Below are positions 1 to 10,739 of a DNA stretch of 64,000 bases, in pieces (position 1 is the stretch's first letter; each line of letters opens with the position of its first letter). This stretch comes from Ditylenchus dipsaci (lineage: Eukaryota > Nematoda > Chromadorea > Rhabditida > Anguinidae). Location: positions 62,001 to 126,000 of the forward strand of contig SADC01000161.1 in NCBI GenBank assembly GCA_004194705.1, read 5' to 3'. The notes below the pieces were generated by a model. That model searched no databases and had not been told where the DNA came from. It saw only the letters and a list, made by a program, of their open reading frames with translations. The position numbers and the translations under genes are program-made.

Positions 1-91
1 ACCGAGTTAAAACATCCGTACAGAAGTTCAATGATTAGAAAAAATTTTGAATTGGCGGGGGACACTCGTGGACGTAGATGGGCATGGTCCT
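1..91. mobile_element. piggyBac-like MITE, right half (cut by window start)
   Basis: The sequence matches the right arm of the palindromic elements at 16438-16668 and 27791-28022: a CCGTACAGAAGT stretch, then GAATTGGCGGGGGAC, ending in ATGGTCCT followed by TTAA (92-95). The TTAA flank and the AGG-type terminal repeat suggest a piggyBac-like non-autonomous element. The left half lies outside the window. No coding capacity is seen. Confidence 0.6.
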
Positions 92-296
92 TTAAATTTT
101 CAAATTTATTATTTTTTCTATGTAGAACTCCTAACATTTTTTTTATAATCCGACCTTTGTTCTGCTGGATAATTCATTCAGCGACTCAACCATGTGGTTG
201 TTTATGCAGTGGGATTTTTTATGTTTTTTCAAGCTTGAAACCCTGTTTGCTGAATTCATTCGACCAAAATTTTGCGGGAATTCATATTTTTTAGTC

Positions 297-745
297 CAAC
301 CAAACCAGGTGGTCGTTCACGCATTTTGTAACTTTTTAGGGCTCCAAAACCTGTTTTCTGAACTAATTCGGACACGCTGAAAATGGTTTAATAGTGGTGA
401 AATGCCGTTTCCTCGATTATTTCATGAGTTTTGTAAAATCGAGTATTGGCAAAATCAATTATCTCCCAATACGCAAAAAAATATCAAACAAAGCTTTAAT
501 TTACTATTATCAACCCATCTTCAACATGCCCGAATTAGTCCAGAAAACAGGTTTTGGAACATGAAAAACGTGAAAAAAGATTTGACCCAAGTGGACGACC
601 ACTTGGTTTTGTTTCACCCAAGACTCGATTTTACCAAAACTAAAAAAAACCATACAAAAGGGCATTTTACCACTATCAAACCATCCTCAGCATGCCCTAA
701 TTAATCCGGAAAACAGCTTTCGGATGAAAAACGTAAAAAAATGCG
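297..745. repeat. CCAAGTGG foldback element, one copy plus a partial second right arm
   Basis: The left end (ACCAAACCAGGTGGTCG) and right end (CCAAGTGGACGACCACTTGG, 586-605) bound a palindrome whose arms contain CATGTTCCAAAACCTG, GGGCATGCTGAAGATGG and AAAATGCC. A second, truncated right arm follows at 610-745. The family recurs at 5281-5604, 5734-6050, 16740-17035, 33121-33446, 34911-35195 and 35329-35660. The short open frames inside are by-products of the arms. Confidence 0.8.
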
Positions 746-1330
746 ATCCAACTAAGTACTACTACTTGAAGAGCACTGAGCACACCTGAGCATCGCTTCG
801 GGTAGCTCGACACTGGTACCACTGCCTAGATACTACTACCTTAGTACCAATACTTGGGCGATTTTACCTGCGTATTGATACCTGGGCCCTAACTTGGTAC
901 CGGCTCTCCATGTGGCATAAAGCTTTTTAAAAACGGGAATCTAGGATTGCTAAAACCGAGTAGAACCAAAAACAAAAATTCTTTCACGGATGATTGACAC
1001 ATTCACGAAATTTACACAGTATCTGTTATAAACTATGTTTGTACACTTTGCTTTAAATCATTAGATCAATCGTTCAAACCAGATTGTTTCAGGGTTTGGT
1101 CAAATGCAATCCTTATGGTCAACACGATATTTAAGTGATCGAACTGTTATCAAAACGGTCGACTGATATATGTTTCTTAATTTTATACGTTACGGTACGG
1201 TTCAACTATCATTCAAGTGGCCCAACTACTCCTTCCAAAATTTACTTGAGCTTGTGATCATAAATAACTGGCTTACTGCACTACGTTCATCGTTTTGAGA
1301 GATTCAGAGTGGTTTAGTGAGGTTGAAACT
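746..1330. other. No gene seen; degenerate TACC-rich repeat then unique AT-rich DNA
   Basis: The first 150 bases hold degenerate TACTACCTGAGTACC-like phrases that resemble the minisatellites at 34070-34235 and 63600-63895. The rest has no recognisable coding, RNA or transposon signal. Confidence 0.5.
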
Positions 1331-1394
1331 AATCTAGGGTGATTTGAAGTGATTCGGGGTGATCAGGGTAGTCCAGGTGTCTATGGTGTTAGAG

Positions 1395-1585
1395 GCGGTT
1401 TAAAGTACCACTGGAAATCCAGTGGTACCACTGAATTGCCACTGAATTACCACTGGAATTCCACCGAATTGCCAGTGGTTTTCCTTCAATTTACCACTGG
1501 CCATCCATGGACGCGCCACTGGCAGTTTGGGGGAGATCCACTGGGAATTCGGGGGTAATCCACTGGATTTAAATTACCTGTGTAC
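1395..1585. repeat. Iterated CCACTGGAA motif cluster
   Basis: The phrase CCACTGGAAATCC, or its inverse, recurs at irregular short spacing and switches orientation (CCAGTGG, CCACTGG, CCACTGGCAG). It resembles the iterated motifs found near the ends of several foldback elements here. Overlapping short frames on both strands are not convincing genes. Confidence 0.5.
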
Positions 1586-1699
1586 CATCTGGGTGACACC
1601 ACCTCGGTACTGACTAAATGACCTTGTCCCACTCCGGGAACAGTTGTCCTTTTTATACTAGCCAGGAAGAATCGGCCGCCGGGAAGAAAAAGGCCCATA

Positions 1700-1930
1700 T
1701 AGTTTACTCACTCCCTTTTCGCCCACTCCTTTTTGCTCACTCCCTTTTAGCCGACTCCCTTTTAGCGACTCCCTTTTCTCCCATACCCGTTTAAGATAAG
1801 TCTGTGCGCGCATCTCTAACTAGCGCAGGGGGCTTGGTTACTTGGGGTTGAGATGCGCACACCCACATACCTGAGACACAAATCACTCGAAAATGAATCT
1901 GGATGCATGAAAAACACATGCATACCAGAG
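1700..1930. repeat. ACTCCCTTTT iterations and copy (a) of the hairpin/splice-donor-like repeat
   Basis: At 1705-1785 the phrase ACTCCCTTTTxGCCC is repeated about six times. At 1792-1900 a forward and a reverse copy of a core (GTGCGCGCATCTCTAAC on one side, GAGATGCGCACACCCACATACC on the other) form a foldback around GCGCAGGGGGCTTGG. The reverse copy matches 14320-14420, 18068-18165 and 34562-34660. Confidence 0.55.
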
Positions 1931-1988
1931 TTTGTTAATGCAGTAAGCCCGAGAAAGTAAAAAACTGCTCAAAATCTAGCATTTCTAC

Positions 1989-2926
1989 TAGGGTTGTAGA
2001 ATTCTCCGGAGAAATAAAAACGGAGAATTCTTCGAAGAATTCTCCGGAGAATTCTCTAGAAATCTCCAAAAATGGGAGAATTATTAATTTTTATCGAGCT
2101 TAGCATTTCAAAACCATTTTATTTGCCATCACATAACAATTCAATAAATATCATCCGCGAAGAAGTCAATTTCCTGTTCGAGGAAGTTCGGGGGATATTT
2201 CCAGTTGCAAAAGCCTACAAAAAGTAAGGTTGAAGAAGAAAAATTAAGGAAAACAAATCCTTGTCACCAAAATGTCCAGCTCCTCTTGATTGTCTTTTGA
2301 AGTGCTTTCGAACCAGTGCTTGATTGTTCCTAAATTTGTTTGAGACGAGATTTCTGCACCTTCTGATGAATTCGCGATCTTTGACTTCGGCGAAAAGCAT
2401 CGACTTCGACGAGCTGCAGGTCTCTTTGAGAGATGATAAAGCTTCAGAGCCTAACTTGTTGGAGTTCTAAATTTTAACCTGGTTTAGCATTAAGTTTAGC
2501 ATCTTAGACGAAAAACAACCTCCAAAGGCTTCTCGATTTTAACTGCATCTGACTTGTAACGCTTGTTGCAGAATTTGGAGTAGCCCGCGACGACAGCATT
2601 TTCATTCTCATTTGTTTCTTGCTGCAGCTCAAAATATGTCCATCGCTTTTTTCGACATCTGAGAAGATGATTAACAATAATTACAGGACGCAACAATTCA
2701 TGGAGAAAGCAAAATGAAAGACCGCAATAGCGCAAAACACGTCGTAAGTAAATGAGTAGATTGATTTTCCAGCAGCGAGATTCTCACCCGAAAACTTTTC
2801 GCTGCAGTTTAAAATTTTTTATTTCTCCGATTTTTCTTTGACGGAGAAATAGGTCGGAGAATTCTAGAGAATTCTCGGAGAATTCTCCGGAGAATTCTCC
2901 GAAGAATTCTTCATTATCCAACCCTA
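1989..2926. mobile_element. hAT element (non-autonomous), perfect 8-bp TSD
   Basis: The element starts TAGGGTTG and ends CAACCCTA. Perfect copies of ATTTCTAC flank it (1981-1988 and 2927-2934), the 8-bp target duplication of hAT transposons. Both termini are full of inverted AGAATTCTCCGGAGAA motifs. Minus-strand frames at 2496-2735 (WTYFELQQE followed by a partial Cys pattern, vaguely like a BED finger) and 2215-2400 may be remnants of a transposase N-terminus, but no intact one is present. The same terminus occurs alone at 63512. Confidence 0.85.
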
Positions 2927-2934
2927 ATTTCTAC

Positions 2935-3173
2935 CTAAATTTTGCTTAAAAAAGGTTAAAATTTGGTCAAAAATACCATAAAAAGAACATCTACCCCCAG
3001 GGATGGTGGCATTTTTTTTTAATAAAATTCAACTTTTATTATTCATAAAGTGTTCAGAAATGCTTTTCATACCTTGCTGTGCGGAAAAAATGATTCGGGG
3101 GGTGATTTTGGGTCACTTTTCAAAAAATCTGAGTATGGGGAGGGAACTAAAGAAGTGCTCCAGTTATACTTAC
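2935..3173. other. Intronic or downstream sequence, nothing recognised
   Basis: This lies 3' (minus sense) of the last recognised protease exon and begins at its GTAAGT donor. A terminal protease exon would be expected beyond here, encoding the conserved GD-FLR-YY-FD segment. I could not find one before or after the hAT element. Confidence 0.4.
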
Positions 3174-3563
3174 GGCTCGAATGTAGTCTCTGGATGAAAG
3201 TGTTATGTTGTTTGCACCAAACCAAAACACCACGTCTGTTCCATTGTGTAGCTTATTGCAGCTTATTGACGGTTGATGTTTGAGATCATGCTCGGCTCCA
3301 ATATGCTTCATCATTTCGACATAATGATTCTGTGGTATACCCAGGTTGATGAATTCCGGATTGAATAAAAATTTTGATTTAAATCCACGAGAGTATCTGC
3401 CTCGTATAAGAAACTGTTGCTGAAGCCAATTTTCGAAAGTTTGGCTGTCCACTGATTTGGATGAAGTTGATCAATAAAGAACCAGTGTTCATTCATGCAA
3501 TGGTTACTGTCAAAGTCTCCGAAAGTCACAGCAGCTGGTGAATAAGTTCCTGTGTTGTTCGCT
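3174..3563 (-). pseudogene. Aspartic protease (pepsin A1 family) exon 5, frameshifted
   Basis: This exon encodes part of the C-terminal lobe of a pepsin-like protease. Recognisable parts are NNTGTYSPAAVTFGDFDSN (the segment that usually reads GG.LTFGG.D), then EADT where the second catalytic DTG should be, then in another frame GFKSKFLFN...IGAEHD and FWFGANNITLSSRDYI (the VTF.I.G..Y.L...DY strand). The frame changes near 3386, next to the catalytic motif, so DTG cannot be read as normal. The acceptor is TTTGAG at 3564, which fits the phase of exon 4. The donor is a canonical GTAAGTAT at 3173. A final exon is expected further 3' but was not found. It is either a pseudogene or a gene with a sequencing indel. 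Confidence 0.75.
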
Positions 3564-3980
3564 CTCAAATTAAACAAAACTAGCAGTAAATGAGACGGAT
3601 TTTCATTCACAGCTCATTCACGCGCTTCGAGTCTGAATTTGAGCTCAAGTTCAAGTTAAAGGTGTTCAGGTAGCCGAAAATCTGACCTCGAAGTCGAAAT
3701 TGAAGGTGTTTACGTACTTCTAGTTTGAATTCCCGGTCGAGTTCGGATCTGTTTTTCTATACAACTTGAAATGCTCATACGGAAAGACACGACTTGACCG
3801 TGGCCTATCAAAAAACGGGCACTATTCCATTGTACCCCCCCCCCCCCATTATAATTTTTTGCCATAAAATTTAAAATACTGGTTATCTCGAATAAAAAAT
3901 TGCCCTGGTTAGGAAACAAACATGCGACATGAAAAATAAACCTGAAGATTATACCAGAAGCTATTCCAGTGTACATCCCC

Positions 3981-4665
3981 CCCCCCCCCCTCGAAAAAAT
4001 TCTTGTACTTTTAAAGAAAAGTACCCATTTTTGGCTGAATTTTTTTTTGAGGCACCCTAGTACGCAAAAAATTCCTCAGCAATCCGAATCACAAAGCAGA
4101 ATTTTAAAAAAATACTTACTCCCTGAGATATGACCTAAAGTTGGAGTAAAGTTGAATGGTTATTTTTCAAAATATTGACACACCAACTTTAGGTCATATC
4201 TCAGCGAGTAAGTATTTTTTTAAATTCTGCTTTGTGATTCGGATTGCTGAGGAATTTTGCGGACTAAAGGGCCTCAAAATAAAAAAAATTTCAGCCAAAA
4301 TGGGTACTTTTCTTTGAAAGTACAAGAAATTTTTCGAAGGGGGGGGGTGCACTTGGGGTTTTACGTTATACCACTGCACCACGGAGCAGACCCCCAAGTG
4401 CACCCCCCCCCCCCCTTTTTAAAAAAAAATACTTACTTGCTGAGATACGACCTAAAGTTGGAGTGAAGTTGAATGGTCATTTTTCAAAATATTGACAAAT
4501 CAACTTTAGGTCATATCTCAGCGAGTAAGTATTTTTTTAAAATTCTGCTTTGTGATTCGGATTGCTGAGGAATTTTTGCGCACTAGGATGACTAAAAATA
4601 AAAAATTTCAGCCAAAAATGGGTACTTTTCTTAAAAGTACAAGAAATTTTTCGAGGGGTGGGGGT
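3981..4665. repeat. Two successive palindromes sharing one arm, with poly-C/poly-G tracts
   Basis: The arms contain CAACTTTAGGTCATATCTC, TAAGTATTTTTTTAAA, TTCTGCTTTGTGATTCGG and TGGGTACTTTTC, and occur as left/right pairs about 4000-4150/4185-4345 and 4425-4470/4500-4660. Long C or G runs occur at 3835, 3978, 4340 and 4403, beside TGCACTTGGGGTTxTACG. The pattern suggests a foldback element that has duplicated internally. Open frames here on both strands are artefacts of the palindrome. Confidence 0.65.
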
Positions 4666-5280
4666 GCACTTGGGGTTCTACGTTATACCACTGCACCACG
4701 GAGTTGCCTAAAGAGGCCTACGCAAAAAGGCCTACAGTAAAAAGGCCTACAACTGTTTCTAAACCTAATTTGATCCAGAAATGCCGTAAAAAGCATCAAA
4801 ATTGCATGTTTGTATGACAAAAAGAGTAAAAGGATTTAGCAACATTAGGATTATGGAAACTTATAATTTTTTGTATTTTATTAAAATTTTCCATTAAAAT
4901 TGCGATTTTACACACCCCAACTTTAATACCTGGTGTAGGTACCACCTGGCCAGGTGGATGTCTACCTGGATGGCCTAAAAATGAAAAAGTTTATTTAAAT
5001 AAAAAAGCTACTTTTCTAAACCTAAAGTTTGTGAGGAATTAGGCTTCTTAATACTAAAAGTGCGATTTACCCAGCCAACCCCAAACCTGGGGTCGGTACC
5101 ACCTGGACAGGTTGATATCCATATAACTCCAGAGTAGGGGTATATTCACCCAAATGGACTGAAAAGTCAAAAGTTAGTTTTCTATATTAAAAATTATGGT
5201 AAAAAAGTACGCACGCAGGTGGATTCGAACCAGCAACCTCTGCATCACTTCTTGGAATAGCTCAAAACTCCATCCAGAAT

Positions 5281-5604
5281 GACCAAACCAAAACAAGAGG
5301 TCGTCCACCTGGATCGAATTTTTTCACGTTTTTCATGTTTCAAAACCTGCTTTCTGGACTGATTCGGGCATGCTGAAGATGGTTTGATAGTGGTAAAATG
5401 CCCTTTTGTATGGTTTTTTTTGAGTTTTGGCAAAATCGAGTTTTGGTAAAATCAATCGTTGTCCAATGCTCAAAAAATACCATACAAAACCCTATTTTAC
5501 CACTATCAAACCATCTTCAGCATGCTCTAATTAGTCCAGAAAACAGGTTTGGAACATGAAAAATGTAAAAAATTGGATCCAAGTGGACGACTACTTGGTT
5601 TAGT
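5281..5604. repeat. CCAAGTGG foldback element
   Basis: A full palindrome of the family described at 297-745. The left end is AGGTCGTCCACCTGGATCG and the right end is GATCCAAGTGGACGACTACT. It has the usual GGGCATGCTGAAGATGG arm and a short centre. Confidence 0.8.
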
Positions 5605-5733
5605 TGGCGCATGGATTATCCAGTAGAACTGAAGTTGGATCATAAAAAATTATGAATTTTAAAATTTTTTACAATACAAAAATATTACTACCCGGGTTCT
5701 ACTTCACTACCTGAGTTTGCCGATCTGGGTACA

Positions 5734-6050
5734 GCGAAACCAAGTGGTCGTCCACTTGAATCAAAATTTTTTTTATGTTTTCATGTTCTAAAACAATTTT
5801 TCTGCGCTAATTCGAGCATGCTGAAAATGGTTTGACAGTGGTGAAGTCACGTTTTATCAAGAAATTTTTGAGTTATCGTAAATTCTTGATTTATCAAATC
5901 AATCGTTAGCAATAACTCAAAAAATTCTCGATAAAACGTGATTTTACCACTGTCAAACCATCTTTAGCATGCTCGAATTAGTGCAGAAAAAATGTTTTGG
6001 AACCCGAAAACTTGAAAAAAAAAATTTGATCCAAGTAGACGACCACTTGG
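5734..6050. repeat. CCAAGTGG foldback element
   Basis: Same family. The left end contains CCAAGTGGTCGTCCACTTG and the right end CCAAGTAGACGACCACTTGG. The arms are a variant with CACGTTTTATCAAGAAATT instead of the TATGGT interior seen in other copies. Confidence 0.8.
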
Positions 6051-6055
6051 ATAGC

Positions 6056-6226
6056 CCATGGTACGTCAAACCGATAAATTTATCGATTTCGATGAAATCG
6101 ATTCAAACGAGAATTATTCGAAAAAATTGATAAAAACGATAAAAATTTTATCGATTTTTATTGGGTACATAACGCCAAAATCATTTTATCGAAATCGATA
6201 AATTTATCGGTTTGACGTACCATGGG
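6056..6226. repeat. Short palindromic MITE (ATGGTACGTCAAACCG ends)
   Basis: An inverted pair of about 45 bp, CATGGTACGTCAAACCGATA at the left and TATCGGTTTGACGTACCATG at the right, encloses ATCGATTT-rich sequence. No coding capacity. Confidence 0.75.
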
Positions 6227-6299
6227 ATAGTCACCGCCGAGGATGCTGGTTCGAATCCACCTAGGTGCATACCTTATTTTTACCGTAATTTTGAGTGTT

Positions 6300-6366
6300 A
6301 ACGTGGTGTAGAGGTGTATATACTCAACACCAAGGTTACTGGTTCGAACCCCTCTGGGTGCAATCA
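6300..6366 (+). repeat. tRNA-like (SINE-type) sequence
   Basis: TGGTGTAGAGG (6305-6315) fits a pol III A-box and GGTTCGAACCCC (6341-6352) fits a B-box at tRNA-like spacing. The acceptor ends do not pair into a normal stem, so this is a tRNA-derived repeat or a degenerate tRNA gene rather than a working tRNA. Similar B-box phrases occur at 5221, 6248, 16212, 24755, 28365, 34264, 35733, 49752, 52577 and 58122. Confidence 0.45.
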
Positions 6367-7198
6367 GTCCTGAGTAGAAGACCCCGATTCAAATTCAACC
6401 GTTTTCAGAGCACAATTTTGGATGGATTCGTTTGGGTTTTTAGCTCTTGCAGATAATAAAAATTTTGTGAACGAAATGACCTGTGGACGAAATGATGTAG
6501 ACGCTACTAGATAGGGTACCATGATTTTCAATTACTTTTAGCAAAATCTAAAATTTAGGATTCTGGATGTGGATAACCCTTCGAGTAGGTACCACGGGGT
6601 CCCTATACCTAATCTGAGGTTTAAATGGTCTTATAAAAATAGTTTATGACTATTGGTCAAGAAAAAATAATGTCTGGTACCACTAGGATTCAAACCTGAT
6701 CATTACCTGAAAGCATTTTGTAGGCCTTTTTACTGTAGGCCTTTTTACTGTAGGCCTTTTTGAGTAGGCTTTTTTACTGGACACCTGCACCACACCTACC
6801 TGTTAAGCAAAGTTGCTGATCTGAAAGATATCCTAGATCAAAAATTTCAATTTTCAAAGTCAATACCTAGGTGTAGTTTAGCCCGTAGACGATTCTGGAA
6901 ACGGTTTGATAACAAGCTCGGTCAGGGCTATCTTTCTGTATATGACGTTTTTTGATAGGCCACGGTCAAGTCGTGTCTTTCCCGTGTCGAATTACAACCT
7001 TACCAGAGTGGCCAAAAGCCAATAAAATTTGCTTTTTGGAGGTTTATGCGACCTCAATCTCGAAGTCAAACTCGAAGTACTTGAACAACTTCGAGTTCGT
7101 ATTCCATTGTTAGTACGTAGTAAATGAGAGGTGTGTTCACGTTACCAAAAATCCAAACTCGAACTTCAAGTCGAACTCGAAGTAGGTGTGAATAAGCC

Positions 7199-8000
7199 AT
7201 TGAAAATTCCTGTATATTTCAATTTTACTGGATTTTTTTAGATTCTGATAAATAAGGGGTCCCATATTGACTGATTAATCTGTTTTTTAACACTTTTCTT
7301 CTAAAAAATTGAAAACAGTGTAGATAAAATATTTTATCGAAATAAAACTCAATGAATCTATAAAAGTCCGTAAAGATGAAATACTGTTAACACTAGTGGC
7401 AACAGGCGCCTATCGATATATTAAATATTAATCGATCACATATCCCTCCTGGATACCATTCTCCTAGGTACCTCCCTCCTAGCTTTTCATTTACTGGGTG
7501 CAACCCTCCTGGTAGTCGGGTGCTCTTCGAAGACTGAGATACACTTGAGAGAGGTTGATGCACTCTAGGTGGTTGGGTCACAATCGGGTGGGTGCCACAT
7601 AGACAAATAGGGTGATGATCAAATCTACACACCATTTTGGGCCCACTGAGCCATGCAAACAACTTTTTCAAACCTAAGTAGTTCTACCCCCGCCCTTTTA
7701 AATGTACAGCCCTAACTTCTGGGCTATATTTGATAAAATCTCTGCTTTCTTTCAGGAAAAAGGCGACTTTTATGACGAAAAATATCTGGAAAGAGCATTT
7801 TAAAACTTTTGGACTTTTAGTCATTATTTTTAAGGAATGTTTACCGAAACGTGGTATTTCCTGGTTTCGGCGAGTTTCGAATAAATGAGATCCAGTCAAG
7901 ACACAATAAAAATGGGCATTACAAAAGTAGGGACCTCTTGAGTCACCTGGTACTACTTTTACCATACCTTTTATATATCATACAAATATAAATTATGTTA
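7199..8000. other. No gene seen; CCCTCCTGG iterations and a dispersed repeat
   Basis: At 7440-7530 there are repeated CTCCTGGATACC/CCTCCTAGGTACC phrases. At 7672-7722 lies a sequence (CCTAAGTAGTTCTACCCCC...) also present at 14187-14235. The open frames at 7393-7671 and 7684-7965 match nothing I recognise. Confidence 0.45.
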
Positions 8001-10434
8001 CAGTCGACTCCCTCCATAGTGCACACCCAAGGGACCGGCGCCAGGTGTGAACTATGGCGGGGGTGCACTATGGGAGAGCTACTTTGCTTTAACACGGCCA
8101 TGTGTGCACTATAGAGGGTTTTCCATTTAAAACAAAGTTTTATTCGAACAACAACAATAACAATAACACTCAATCATTTGTTAGCCGTAAAATAATCGAG
8201 AAGATTTTTTTTGCTTCCTCTTCTTCAAGCGTTCATCCGTCAGTAGCTCATCCAGCTTGTCACACATTCCTAACACTGCAGGGTCAGCGAAGTTAGTTTC
8301 CACATAACGCTGGAAGAGCTTGAATCCCTCAATGGCGTCTCGAGTTGTAACCGCAGGCTGTATCGGCTCTTCCTCACCAATTGTCACCTCTCCAGCGTCA
8401 CTGTCATATTCCGGATGGGTTGTCGAGACGACTTCTGCAATTTCTTCCAATGTAAGTGTTCCTCCAGTGACGACATCCTGATCGACGTTTAAGTAGTCAA
8501 GCAATTCGCATTCTGTTGGTTCCACCGCTTGCAGTTCTTCCCAAAGCGTGTTTATCTCTACCAGTGCATCATTTTGCGCCACCAAGGGCTGAAGTCGAAT
8601 AAAACTAATCAAAATTATTCGCCAAAAAATGCAATAAATAAAGCTCTACCTGTCCGTCCACGATGAATCCTGCCTTTAGAAAGCAATTTCCAAGCGTGTC
8701 CGATTTCACGTATCTCCAGGCTCGATGAAGCAGACACAACGCCTTGAGAAGATTTATTTTGAGGTCAGCATTGGTGTCGATTGCTGCGATTCGTTCACTA
8801 AGAAGAAAGCGCCGATAAAGTATTTTCAAGTTCTGAATGATTCCTTGATCCATTGGCTGAAAAAGTAGGTGTATGAAACTCGTGTTTATAATTCGAAACA
8901 TCTTAATAAATCACCTGCGATTCGGCTGTAGTATTTGGTGGGAAAAACTTAAGCGTTATCTGCTCCAGCTTTATTTTTGAGTGCCCGCTGAAGTTGTCGA
9001 GGAAAAGAAGCACTTTGCGTTTGTCCTGTTTCAGTTTTCGGTCTCACTCTCTGAGCCAAGCCTCGAAAAGATCAGCTTAAAAATAGCCATGTCGGAAAAC
9101 AGTTATCAAACCAACGCTATATAAGTAAATATTACCCGTCATCCATGCCTTCTTGTTTGCTTTATAGTTTACCGGCACTCGCGCGTTTTTGAAGTACCGA
9201 GGATTCGTTGACTTTCCAATCACTAGCAAAGGCAGTTTTTCTGTTCCCGACATATTCGACCCCACGAGAACTGTTATTCTTTCTTTGCTCTTCTTGCCGA
9301 CGTGCATCTCTCGCCTAAAAAGATGTCGTAGTATGTATCAAATACCGACGTTAAATGGAAACCTTTGAATGCCAGTGTCTTGTTTGGAAGAAGCTGCCAA
9401 AAAAGACCTGTTTCGTTGCATTGAAAACATCATCTGCAGAAAAGTGAGAAATGGCTTCCAGCAAAGCGTCCTTCTTCCAGTCATTGAGTGCACCCAAATC
9501 GATGTCAGCTGCTTCACCTTGATTGCTTCGAAAGATGATTGAATGGCGATGCTTGAAACGGCTGAGTCAACCATCGCTTGCTTGGAAGCTCTCGAGCTCG
9601 GCGGCCTTTTCTTCCATTTTTGCTTGTTCCGCCGCCAAGGGCTGATCTTCCACTGCTTTCCTTAGTTGGTTTGCCAGCTTTTTTGCCAATTCTTTTGCTT
9701 TTCTACAACCAACAGTAATAAAATCATGTAATGGAACATGTAATTAAAATTCTCATACCGTCAGCAGAGAACCTGTCAGAGAAATGTTTTGACTTCTAAC
9801 CGCTTTGACCCAACAAAGAACAGCTTCTTCAAGATTCTCATTTTTCACTGGCGTAAATCGAACTCGCTTCGCCTCATTGCCTCGATCGATTGCATTGTTG
9901 ATAGATTCCTTGTCGTCCAGAATGCGCTTAACTGTTGACTTCGGAAGATTGAATTGCACGCTGAGTTTGCTCAAGCTTTTGCCACCAAGGGCTTCAATAA
10001 TGCTCTTCTTTTCAGACAAAGTGATGACATGACGCTTCTTTTTTTTGGAGTAGCCATTGAAAATACCTTAAAAACAAAACTGTTACGTGACAAGCGCAAA
10101 TAGAATACAGCAACACACAAACAGTACAAAACTGCACTCGCAAAAGTACATGAATAGAACAACAATGATGCGTTAGTTGTTTTCAAGTTGTAATGATTAA
10201 AAAAATAAACAAGTTTCGCTTTAAACATTTACTTTTTTGAAAGTTGACGTGAAAATATACAAAGTGTGCACTATAGAGAGAGGCGTTTATTGGATTGGTT
10301 CCAGCTCAGGTGTGCACTATGGCGGGGGGTACGTTACTATAAATTTATATGGTGGCCAACCAAATCAGAACCGGGTGTGCACTATGGCGGGGGTGTACAC
10401 TATGGCGGGTGTACACTATGGAGGGAGTTGACTG
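8001..10434. mobile_element. Tigger/pogo-type DNA transposon
   Basis: The termini are CAGTCGACTCCCTCCATAGT and its inverse ending GGAGGGAGTTGACTG, flanked by TA on both sides (7999-8000 and 10435-10436). The subterminal regions hold several GTGCACTATGGCGGG iterations. A minus-strand transposase relic fills the interior. The element sits in the last intron of the aspartic protease gene, 23 bp beyond the exon 4 donor. Confidence 0.9.
8181..10057 (-). pseudogene. Tigger/pogo transposase, multi-exon, inactivated
   Basis: The N-terminus has a CENP-B/psq-type helix-turn-helix (KKSIIEALGGKSLSKLSVQ, about 9930-10020). A second DNA-binding segment follows (KAKELAKKL then WLSRFKHRHS, about 9570-9700), then the DDE domain: ADETGL region near 9410, LVIGKSTNPRYF near 9215, LLFLDNFSGH near 9010 and PPNTTAESQ/PMDQGII near 8850-8930. 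The acidic C-terminus is at 8181-8604. Introns with standard borders can be placed at 8605-8649, 8857-8924 and 9076-9135. Disabling changes are a shortened A-run near 10041-10048 that puts the ATG out of frame, loss of one base in the codon of the first catalytic Asp, and an in-frame TGA near 9043. Mobilisation would need another copy's enzyme. Confidence 0.88.
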
Positions 10435-10457
10435 TATACAATCGACAAGAAACATAC

Positions 10458-10653
10458 GAAATGTTGGCCCAAATCGTAACAACTCGATTATCCAAGATGT
10501 CACCCAAGGTGTGAAGAAACGATGGTACACCACTGTCGGTGATAGGAGTGTTGAGTAGGCTCAAGTATCCTTCGGCCGGAAGGCTTCCTAGTGATTGCTT
10601 GCAATAAAAGTCGAGGTACTGAATAATTCCAAAGTAAATCGGGTGGTTATTGT
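10458..10653 (-). CDS. Aspartic protease-like gene, exon 4
   Basis: The frame reads NNHPIYFGIIQYLDFY..., then PAEGYLSLLNTPITDSGVPS and TLGDILDNRVVTIWANIS. This matches the pepsin-family stretch where a loop ending in FG is followed by DGILGLGWP..... and the F(T)V.L strand; the usual DGILGLG has become EGYLSLL. The acceptor is CTGATTCTCAG at 10654 and the donor GTATGT at 10457. The phase fits exon 5 at 3563 (ANIS joined to ANNTG). The phase from exon 3 does not fit with the splice sites I chose, so a short exon or a small indel may be missing. Intron 3 is filled by a palindromic repeat and intron 4 by nested transposons. Confidence 0.7.
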
Positions 10654-10739
10654 CTGAGAATCAGCAATCTAGAAAAGTTTAAATATTGAAAAACTGATAA
10701 AATAGTTTCTTTAAAAGGGGAAGAAATTAGCCGTCCAGA

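Larger units (their letters stand above)
4703..6795. mobile_element. Foldback element bounded by iterated GTAGGCCTTTTT motifs
   Basis: The left end (4703-4752) has four AAAAGGCCTACA repeats. The right end (6719-6790) has the same motif inverted (TGTAGGCCTTTTTAC, three to four copies). Inside are two CCAAGTGG foldbacks, a palindrome at 6056-6226, inverted tRNA-like B-boxes at 5221 and 6248, and short CACCTGGAC phrases. No protein-coding sequence is recognised. Confidence 0.6.
3612..7198. mobile_element. Large foldback element with iterated TTCGAGTT ends, inside the protease intron
   Basis: The two ends are inverted copies. The left end (3612-3830) has TTCACGCGCTTCGAGT, several TCGAAGTCGAAATT phrases and GGAAAGACACGACTTGACCG. 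The right end (6940-7198) carries the reverse: CGGTCAAGTCGTGTCTTTCC, then AACTCGAACTTCAAGTCG iterations. It lies 48 bp from exon 5 of the aspartic protease. It contains further nested foldbacks (3981-4345, 4400-4665, 4703-6795). No transposase is recognised. Confidence 0.6.

Noticed and set aside
2496..2735. BED zinc finger
   Set aside because: WTYFELQ and a Cys/Tyr cluster are suggestive, but the CxxC spacing is wrong and no His pair follows. Kept only as a note in the hAT element.
3710..3976. 88-codon minus-strand frame containing a poly-Gly run
   Set aside because: The Gly run is a homopolymer C tract, and the frame spans an element end with no motif.
7393..7965. Two minus-strand frames as candidate protease exons
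   Set aside because: They contain none of the expected pepsin blocks, and one overlaps CTCCTGG iterations.
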